This document shows, piece after piece, positions 5,984 to 10,465 of a stretch of 10,465 nucleotides of DNA. The notes beneath the pieces are model-generated. The model saw nothing but the letters and a program-made list of their open reading frames with translations. It was not told the origin of the DNA and searched no databases. The position numbers and the translations under genes were made by a program. Position 1 is the first letter of the stretch; each line of letters opens with the position of its first letter. Source of the DNA: Desulfurococcales archaeon. GTDB taxonomy: Archaea > Thermoproteota > Thermoprotei_A > Sulfolobales > Ignisphaeraceae. The stretch covers positions 13,776 to 24,240 of the forward strand of contig JALWBS010000092.1 of the NCBI GenBank assembly GCA_027037025.1, written 5' to 3'.

Positions 5984-5992
5984 GTTATATAG
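5984..5992. promoter_or_regulatory. Shared TATA element between divergent genes
   Basis: The plus strand reads GTTATATAG and the minus strand CTATATAAC. The core is nearly palindromic and lies 31 bases from the minus-strand ATG at 5953 and 34 from the plus-strand GTG at 6026. With the archaeal spacing of about 25 bases to the transcription start, both genes would have leaders shorter than about ten bases. No second good TATA is seen in the 72-base space. Confidence 0.6.
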
Positions 5993-6025
5993 GTATTCAA
6001 AGCTAATCACATTTGGGCGCACGTC

Positions 6026-7255
6026 GTGGGTATAATAGAGGCGCATCTTATCAATGAATACGATGAGGTACCAGCTCGTGCAGTAAGGATAAAGCATGTG
6101 AAAGGATCTCTGGAGACCCCCGCCTACGCCATTAATGCAGTCGAAATCGATCGAAGATTGATAAAGGAGGAAGATCTGCGAGGCATTGTAGAGATATGCA
6201 TACCGTTTAGACCAGAGCAGTTGAAGAGTATGAGTAAAGACCTCGCTCTTCAACAACAATTTGAGTATAGGATCAACAGCTACATGAGGAAGATACCGCA
6301 TGATCAGCTCGTAGTGGCGATACCCCTTGTAGAGGGTAAGCAGAAATACGAACTTAGTATAGACGAAGCATCTTTCTATGGTACATACATCGCCGAACTC
6401 ATATCAAATCCCGAGGTTGACATTGTTTGCACACCAATATTCCATAGAATTGCTGAGAAACACGTTGATGTTCTCGTGAAGAAGTTTCTAGAAACTATGA
6501 CCTCTTATAACGTAGGGGTAGCACTATCAATACCATACACATCGAGAGAAACCCGTGAGAAACTCATAAGGATCTACCTAGACATGGTGGATAAGAACAA
6601 TAGAGCTTTACTAAACTTTCTATGCGTTGATTACAACAGCTCTAACCCCATAACTAAATACGCGTTCCACAACTACGTCTTGAGATACGTAAGGGAACTC
6701 CAAGAGGAGATAGATGAGCCTGTTGTGGTGTACGGTGCTAACGTGAAGTATAGCAGAATCGCAAAGAAATACGATGAGCTCCCCGCTAGAGATCTCGCAA
6801 GTTATTTTGCTCAACTAGACATGTTCGGCGGAAACCACAAGAGAAAGCCCATACCAGGTGAAGTAGCTGAGAAGCTAAAGGCGGAAGAATCGATAAGGAA
6901 GCAGAAATTGCTTAACAGGGATAGGTACACATATATAAGCCTTGATAAGGTAGTTGAAGAACCTAAGTTAGCAGTACCAGAAACAGATTTAATCAAGAAG
7001 CTAGTAGATGAAGGTCGTCACAGGTCGTACATTGAGAAGGTGGTGAAGCGCATAAACATGAGGAACATCCTATCTGAGGTAGATATCCTGAGACCTCTAT
7101 TTAGCGGTCGTGGCTGGCAACATTTCGAAGAGCCTACGCAGTACCTCAATAGCAAAGAAATCGTGAGAATAGACCATGTACTGCTTAAGAGATTGAAGGA
7201 CTTTGCTAAGGTACTTAGAGCCGGAGCTAGGAGACTGGATGAATACGTAAGATGA
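6026..7255 (+). CDS. Uncharacterised archaeal protein, alpha/beta barrel-like
   Basis: A 409-residue intact protein from GTG 6026. I do not recognise the family. Hydrophobic strands recur at regular spacing with helices between: GIVEICIPF (53-61), QLVVAIPLV (94-102), VDIVCTPIFHR (131-141), VGVALSIPY (163-171), LLNFLCVDY (195-203) and EPVVVYGANV (231-240). This is the rhythm of a TIM-type barrel. The segment GANVKYSRIAKKYDELPARD (237-256) then SYFAQLDMFGGNHKRK (259-274) looks like a conserved catalytic end, with YGA, Asp and GGNH. The start, RIKHVKGSLETPAY, faintly recalls tRNA-guanine transglycosylases (ETPAF), but their catalytic context is not seen. The C-terminal 130 residues are charged and helical. 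No membrane or signal segment is seen. It diverges from the Panacea-PIN operon and may share its promoter. Codon use resembles the neighbours. Confidence 0.9.
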   Translation: MGIIEAHLINEYDEVPARAVRIKHVKGSLETPAYAINAVEIDRRLIKEEDLRGIVEICIPFRPEQLKSMSKDLALQQQFEYRINSYMRKIPHDQLVVAIPLVEGKQKYELSIDEASFYGTYIAELISNPEVDIVCTPIFHRIAEKHVDVLVKKFLETMTSYNVGVALSIPYTSRETREKLIRIYLDMVDKNNRALLNFLCVDYNSSNPITKYAFHNYVLRYVRELQEEIDEPVVVYGANVKYSRIAKKYDELPARDLASYFAQLDMFGGNHKRKPIPGEVAEKLKAEESIRKQKLLNRDRYTYISLDKVVEEPKLAVPETDLIKKLVDEGRHRSYIEKVVKRINMRNILSEVDILRPLFSGRGWQHFEEPTQYLNSKEIVRIDHVLLKRLKDFAKVLRAGARRLDEYVR

Positions 7256-7702
7256 ATCGTAATACTTAGTCGAGAACCGCCATTAAGTTCTTAACAATGT
7301 AATAGTTGAAGGAGCAATACGCAAACGTGATGAGTCATTGCAACCCCTCTCGGAAGACCAAGAGCTTCATAATACCCACCGTGCCAAGGTCAGAGCCTCT
7401 TCCACCTCCATTCCACTCTCATTCTGAAGTGTGATTTCGAAAATTAGTTTCAAGAGGATCTGCGAACTTGTTGAAGTCTCCCGAACACTTCTCGTTAATT
7501 CCTGAAGCCCGTGGCCATTCCAGAGCAAGAGCTTCATCACCTCGAACTGAAAAAAGCCTTGACAATCCATGGATCGCCATGAACGAGTCTTTGCTCATTC
7601 CGTAAAGCACGTTCTGGTAGTCGAAGTGAGCTAGCATCCGCGCTCTAGATAAGCAGCTAGGTTTAGGGCTTATCCACGCGTCGATGTACCGAGGGGAGAG
7701 CT
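7256..7702. other. Intergenic stretch with no clear gene
   Basis: In 447 bases I see no RNA gene, CRISPR repeat or clear terminator. The minus strand holds two overlapping short frames in different phases (next entry). Just before the 7703 gene, GCTTATCC at 7669-7676 is a weak TATA candidate and GGGGAGAG at 7692-7699 is its ribosome site. Confidence 0.5.
7367..7637 (-). pseudogene. Weak degenerate reading frame, unknown
   Basis: From ATG 7637 the minus strand reads MLAHFDYQNVLYGMSKDSFM and onward to about 7550. After a one-base shift near there, the second frame gives FEVMKLLLWNGHGLQELTRS and then ILLKLIFEITLQNESGMEVE, ending at 7367. Neither half alone looks like a full protein, but the joined reading is plausible as a small helical protein of about 88 residues. 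No family is recognised and no good ribosome site precedes the ATG. It may be chance. Confidence 0.22.
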
Positions 7703-8338
7703 ATGCCTAGGTTCCTCACCGTGTGTAAGGAGAACATCCTTGTGCAGAGCACTAATCGAGAGCTTTCATGGGCTTTCCACTGGTCACGCTATACGCCTCC
7801 CGAGACCTTCAAGCACTGGTTTACGCACTTCGTGAGCTTCTTTAGCTACGCCATCTCGCTAATCGAGAACTCCATCAATGCCAAGGCCGAGGTTTGCCAC
7901 GGCGATCCCGAGAAGGAGCCTATAGCGGTGCTGAGAATCAACGATCCTTACGAAGCCTCTATCCTAACTCTACACCTCGATTTAACGAAGATCTACATCC
8001 ACGGAAACGCAGTGTGCTCCATACCCTCGATATCCTCGCTCAAGATCTACGAATACGGCTTGAGAAGCATCTCACGAGACACCCCAGGTATTGAGAGACC
8101 GCTCAGCAACACGAGGTACCTAGCCATCGCCGATGCTAGGAGGTTCGGCGATAGCGCTAGAGCCATCTTCAACGAGCTGAGGAAAAATGGAATAGAACCT
8201 GAAGACTCCATAGCGCCGCTCTTCAACGGACTCGACGAGAACCTCTACGAGTCGTTGGGCGCCTACCTACTGAGGACCAAGGGCTATCTCGTATGGCACC
8301 AAGCGAACATATCCGATCTCCTACCACCACCTTACTGA
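7703..8338 (+). CDS. Uncharacterised 211-residue protein, probably truncated
   Basis: ATG 7703 follows a strong ribosome site (GGGGAGAG, 7692-7699). I do not recognise the N-terminal part: it is Trp/His/Phe-rich (SWAFHWSRYTPPETFKHWFT, residues 22-41), then a helix, then a strand-rich segment with PIAVLRINDPYEASILTLHL (73-92). The end, LDENLYESLGAYLLRTKGYL (177-196) followed by VWHQANISDLLPPPY, is a helix plus strand of the kind that opens many PD-(D/E)XK-like nuclease folds. The TGA at 8336 falls within this domain, and the same frame goes on past it in a protein-like way (next entry). The product therefore appears to be the surviving part of a longer protein. Function unknown. Codon use is GC-richer than the gene at 8831. 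Confidence 0.7.
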   Translation: MPRFLTVCKENILVQSTNRELSWAFHWSRYTPPETFKHWFTHFVSFFSYAISLIENSINAKAEVCHGDPEKEPIAVLRINDPYEASILTLHLDLTKIYIHGNAVCSIPSISSLKIYEYGLRSISRDTPGIERPLSNTRYLAIADARRFGDSARAIFNELRKNGIEPEDSIAPLFNGLDENLYESLGAYLLRTKGYLVWHQANISDLLPPPY

Positions 8339-8536
8339 CCATCGGGTGTTCCAGACCTCGAGATGGTGTTTGTTGGTGAACGAGGCTACTTCATGTACGA
8401 ATAGGTTGTTAAAAAAGAGCTTAGGAAAGGAGGTCAGATTTTGCGTCAAAGCTTGGTTACCAATCAACTCGTTGTACATCTGATCCTACTAGGTCTAAGC
8501 GTTGTTGGTAGTTACAATCGTGCGTGCACATATTAA
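8339..8536 (+). pseudogene. In-frame continuation of the 7703 gene beyond two stops
   Basis: Directly after the TGA at 8336-8338 and in the same frame comes PSGVPDLEMVFVGERGYFMY, then E and a TAG at 8402-8404, then VVKKELRKGGQILRQSLVTN and QLVVHLILLGLSVV, ending at TAA 8534-8536. G-V/I-P-D-L followed by a turn, a strand and a Lys-rich stretch is the usual order in PD-(D/E)XK nuclease cores. The Glu and Lys flanking the TAG could be the metal-site pair, though their spacing cannot be judged without the lost codon. Another frame from about 8500 (LLVVTIVRAHINVREHVLNG) may carry the rest. A decayed C-terminal nuclease half is the best reading; chance is possible. Confidence 0.42.
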
Positions 8537-8549
8537 CGTGCGTGAACAT
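8519..8549 (+). repeat. Direct repeat of 13 bases, 18-base period
   Basis: CGTGCGTGCACAT (8519-8531) and CGTGCGTGAACAT (8537-8549) match at 12 of 13 positions, with starts 18 bases apart. Each is followed by an AT-rich TTAA (ATTAA, then TTTTAA). They sit just upstream of the small membrane-protein gene and overlap its likely TATA region, as operator pairs can. A short tandem duplication is the other reading. Confidence 0.6.
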
Positions 8550-8556
8550 GTTTTAA

Positions 8557-8796
8557 ATGGTAGCTTCGCGTGGGTGTGTACCAGTGTCTTATCGACACGT
8601 ATCTTACCGCACCATTGGGATAGCGGCCCTAATCTCAACGCTAATCGCAGGAATCTCAGCGCTCGTGGCGGGTCTCTGGCTCTTATCGATACCCATGTTC
8701 GCCTTCGCCATCCTATCCGGTGAGGCGTTACACAGAGCGTGGAAGGGCGAGAAGAGTCGTGAGCAAGAGCGAAGGGAGACGAGCAGCAAGGCTTAA
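8557..8796 (+). CDS. Small membrane protein with two helices
   Basis: A 79-residue protein from ATG 8557. Residues about 19-42 (TIGIAALISTLIAGISALVA onward) and 43-56 (LSIPMFAFAILSGE) form two hydrophobic segments with a short turn, followed by a charged cytoplasmic-type tail (RAWKGEKSREQERRETSSKA). The family is not recognised. Two starts are possible: ATG 8557, with CATATTAAC about 25 bases upstream, or GTG 8584, for which TTTTAAAT at 8551-8558 would be the TATA of a leaderless message. Its 3' end is followed by a T-rich stretch. It may be linked to the decayed gene upstream, but no operon is evident. Confidence 0.65.
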   Translation: MVASRGCVPVSYRHVSYRTIGIAALISTLIAGISALVAGLWLLSIPMFAFAILSGEALHRAWKGEKSREQERRETSSKA

Positions 8797-8821
8797 TCGA
8801 GCCGAGTTGTAACGAAGGATC

Positions 8822-8840
8822 TTTATTTGCTTACTTTTTT
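8822..8840 (+). terminator. T-rich terminator after the small membrane gene
   Basis: About 26 bases after the stop at 8796 the plus strand is T-rich and ends in six T (8835-8840). This is the kind of oligo-T stretch at which archaeal RNA polymerase stops. It overlaps the last codons of the convergent gene at 8831. Confidence 0.35.
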
Positions 8841-10084
8841 ATCGGCTCAAGAAATGCAATAATGAGTGCGCCTGTATCCTCAACTATTTCGTCTTTTGCA
8901 GGGCTAACATCATCGTATCGAATAATAAAGTCTTGTGGTAATTCTTTTAACAAATTTAATACTGATGCCATGATAGCGTTGTTTAATGCCTCATGATACG
9001 CTGCCTTGCATTCTAACATTACATTCTCTATATCATTTACAATGATAACTACCTGGGGTTTACGTGAAAGAAGAGTCTTTGAGATATATACTCTTATACC
9101 GTAAACGTCTTCGTTAACCGATATAAAGCAATACTTTTCAAAACACTTATCTTTTCTAATAATTTTATCTGGTTCACAGCAAAACATTGTTATTTCTCTT
9201 TCCATAAGAAGCTCTCTGAGCTTCTCTTGCACAAATTTCGAACGTTTATCATTTTCGATCTCTAGAGCAGACAAAGCAATATCGTGCCATGGAATGGCGT
9301 TAATGATCTCGAACAACTTCTCGGCATATCTCTTCCGTACATTCTCGAAAAAGACCTTAATCGTCACCGACTTATCACTATAGCTCTTTGAGAAATTACC
9401 AAATTCGTTGTTGTTTCTTGGAAGACCTGCAACTCTTACCCTATACGCCATGTACATTAATTTATTATCGGGAAGAGGTCTAGTATGTACATCAAAATCT
9501 TTCGGTACTGTTAAAAATGAGAAAAGCGCTCTACGAAAAGCTTTCCCGAAGCTCTCAGGCTTCTTATTTAGTTCTTCGGCTAAGGCATGCTCTTTCTCTG
9601 CAATTTCGTCAAAAACCGCATAGAAGTTTATATAGACTTGGAATTTTTGCTTCTTTAAATTCGCTATGGGTAATATCGAATACACATTATCGTATAGTCT
9701 GAAAAGAACACCACCAACAACCTTTGTGCTCACGAAAATAGATGGTTCTATATACTTTATACTGCCACCAATAGTATTAGATGTAGTTGTAGTAGTTAAA
9801 GGTACATCGAGATAGCTTATCGAAGACCCATACTCAACCATGATCTTCGCCAGCGCTGTTGATAGAGCAATCACGTCCCAAAGAAACTCTTTCCTATTCT
9901 TCGGCAGCAAGAAGAACTTATTTATTTTATAAAACTCCGATAATACTTCAACAATTGTTTGTCCAATTTTATTTAATTCATCAGAATACATTCTCAGGCG
10001 TCGCTCAAACTCTAGACGTGCTAGATAACTATCACCTACGTACTTAATAACATTGATAAAGAACTCGAACATACTAGACGACAT
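8831..10084 (-). CDS. Long AT-rich hypothetical protein, probably acquired by transfer
   Basis: From ATG 10084 the product has 417 residues (MSSSMFEFFINVIKYVGDSY and onward); GGGAG just upstream is a ribosome site and AAAATATTATGC at 10117-10128 a TATA candidate. The frame also opens at 10165. I do not recognise a family. The N-terminal 70 residues are amphipathic helix, then a Thr run (LTTTTTSNTIGG), strand-rich middle parts (SIKYIEPSIFVSTKVVGGVL; FQVYINFYAVFDEI), a Cys cluster (MFCCEP, then CFEKYCF 15 residues later) and a C-terminal alternation of strand and helix (KPQVVIIVNDIENVMLECKA). No membrane span or signal peptide. Base composition is clearly AT-richer than all other genes in the window, with many AAA, ATA and TTT codons, which suggests a recent viral or mobile origin. 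Confidence 0.85.
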   Translation of the reverse strand: MSSSMFEFFINVIKYVGDSYLARLEFERRLRMYSDELNKIGQTIVEVLSEFYKINKFFLLPKNRKEFLWDVIALSTALAKIMVEYGSSISYLDVPLTTTTTSNTIGGSIKYIEPSIFVSTKVVGGVLFRLYDNVYSILPIANLKKQKFQVYINFYAVFDEIAEKEHALAEELNKKPESFGKAFRRALFSFLTVPKDFDVHTRPLPDNKLMYMAYRVRVAGLPRNNNEFGNFSKSYSDKSVTIKVFFENVRKRYAEKLFEIINAIPWHDIALSALEIENDKRSKFVQEKLRELLMEREITMFCCEPDKIIRKDKCFEKYCFISVNEDVYGIRVYISKTLLSRKPQVVIIVNDIENVMLECKAAYHEALNNAIMASVLNLLKELPQDFIIRYDDVSPAKDEIVEDTGALIIAFLEPIKK

Positions 10085-10116
10085 TCCGCTCCCTACCATT
10101 AGCAATTTCAAAATAG

Positions 10117-10128
10117 CATAATATTTTG
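10117..10128 (-). promoter_or_regulatory. TATA candidate for the AT-rich gene
   Basis: On the minus strand AAAATATTATGC lies about 33-44 bases before ATG 10084, giving a leader of about ten bases with GGGAG in it. It lies inside the frame if the longer start at 10165 is used, so it supports the shorter start. Confidence 0.4.
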
Positions 10129-10168
10129 TTGTACTCCTGCATAAAAACTTGAGAGTTGACCACATCGA

Positions 10169-10176
10169 GTATAAGC
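10169..10176 (+). promoter_or_regulatory. TATA element for the right-edge gene
   Basis: GTATAAGC lies about 26 bases before GTG 10199, the spacing of a leaderless archaeal message. Confidence 0.45.
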
Positions 10177-10198
10177 ATGGTATCTGAAGGTTTTGAGA

Positions 10199-10465
10199 GT
10201 GCTTGGGGGAAGTGTTGATAAGCGCGATGTTTCGGGGTATCTATCGCTTGGGTGGCATCTGGGGCTTCTGAGCTACAGCATCGAGAGGGGTAGGGGTGTC
10301 TATAGCATCACTAGGCTTGGGGCTAAGATTCTCGAGCGCTGCTCATCGTCTACGCAGGGCGTTGTTGATGAGAAGTGCCGCGATGTGTTTAGAGAGCTGT
10401 TCTCTTCGTGGGTTCCTCTACGTGTTCTACTCAAGTTCTTCGCAGAGAACGGTTTCGACTATCGC
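10199..10465 (+). CDS. Partial gene, winged-helix-like N-terminus
   Basis: The frame is open from after a TAA at 10172-10174 to the window edge; GTG 10199 is chosen as start because of the TATA spacing (TTG 10193 is the other choice). The 89 residues seen read VLGGSVDKRDVSGYLSLGWH, then LGLLSYSIERGRGVYSITRL and GAKILERC. This is a helix-turn-helix followed by a beta wing (GVYSITRLG, where 'Y.lT.lG' is the common archaeal wing motif). Then come a spacer, FRELFSSWVPLRVLLKFF and AENGFDYR at the edge. A DNA-binding domain at the start of a longer protein is likely; the protein family is not recognised. It is divergent from the AT-rich gene. Confidence 0.6.
   Translation, partial: MLGGSVDKRDVSGYLSLGWHLGLLSYSIERGRGVYSITRLGAKILERCSSSTQGVVDEKCRDVFRELFSSWVPLRVLLKFFAENGFDYR

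Noticed and set aside
5954..6301. N-terminal extension of the Panacea fusion to 6301.
   Set aside because: It would overlap the promoter and the start of the divergent 409-residue gene, and the extra residues do not look like a domain.
7327..7333. GTGATGA as a C box of a C/D-type guide RNA.
   Set aside because: No CTGA D box lies within the usual distance and no internal C'/D' pair is seen.
174..8404. In-frame TAG codons at 174, 3188 and 8402 as possible read-through (for example pyrrolysine).
   Set aside because: Other broken frames here have TAA or TGA and frameshifts as well, and TAG ends the intact Panacea fusion, so general decay explains the pattern better.
8502..8723. Plus-strand 73-codon frame overlapping the membrane gene.
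   Set aside because: Its second half is the shadow of the two-helix protein frame. Only its first 20 codons might be a shifted piece of the decayed nuclease-like gene.
1..10465. CRISPR array, tRNA or rRNA gene.
   Set aside because: No regularly spaced repeats of suitable length and no tRNA or rRNA signatures were seen on either strand.

Overview
The window looks like accessory DNA from a thermophilic crenarchaeon (Thermoproteota, Desulfurococcales/Thermoproteales-like). The signs are TATA elements about 25-35 bases upstream of starts with very short leaders, frequent TTG and GTG starts, arginine written mostly as AGA/AGG and isoleucine often as ATA, a PaREP1-type HEPN gene relic, and many toxin-antitoxin (TA) genes of the VapBC, DUF433/DUF5615 and UPF0175/DUF3368 kinds. 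This assignment is inferred from sequence style and recognised families; no marker gene is present.

Left part (1-6000): a TA island of living and dead modules. At 2-761 lie two decayed + strand genes, the second a PaREP1/HEPN relic. At 881-1464 (-) a small antitoxin gene remains open while its PIN toxin is broken by several frameshifts. At 1771-2450 (-) is an intact VapB-VapC pair joined by an ATGA overlap. At 2662-3300 (+) is an intact DUF433 antitoxin followed by a broken DUF5615 PIN-like toxin. At 3402-4131 (-) is an intact UPF0175-DUF3368 pair. At 4411-4722 (+) are scraps of at least one more VapBC locus. At 4762-5953 (-) is an intact pair in which the antitoxin joins an apparent Panacea (DUF4065-like) domain to a UPF0175-like C-terminal domain, overlapping a DUF3368-like PIN toxin. 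This last pair is the most unusual gene arrangement here.

Middle (5954-7255): a 72-base divergent intergenic space carries one good TATA element, placed about equally far from the Panacea-fusion start and from the GTG start of a 409-residue + strand protein of unknown function. That protein shows regularly spaced hydrophobic beta strands, as in an alpha/beta barrel.

Right part (7256-10465): a 447-base stretch with only a weak degenerate minus-strand reading; a 211-residue unknown protein whose frame continues past two stop codons, suggesting a longer, truncated ancestor; a small two-helix membrane protein preceded by a 13-base direct repeat; a long, clearly AT-richer minus-strand gene of unknown function, probably acquired by transfer; and, at the right edge, the start of a gene with a winged-helix-like N-terminus.

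In the intact pairs, the antitoxin gene is first and overlaps the toxin gene, which fits translational coupling and autoregulation by the antitoxin's DNA-binding domain. In two loci the antitoxin frame outlived its toxin.
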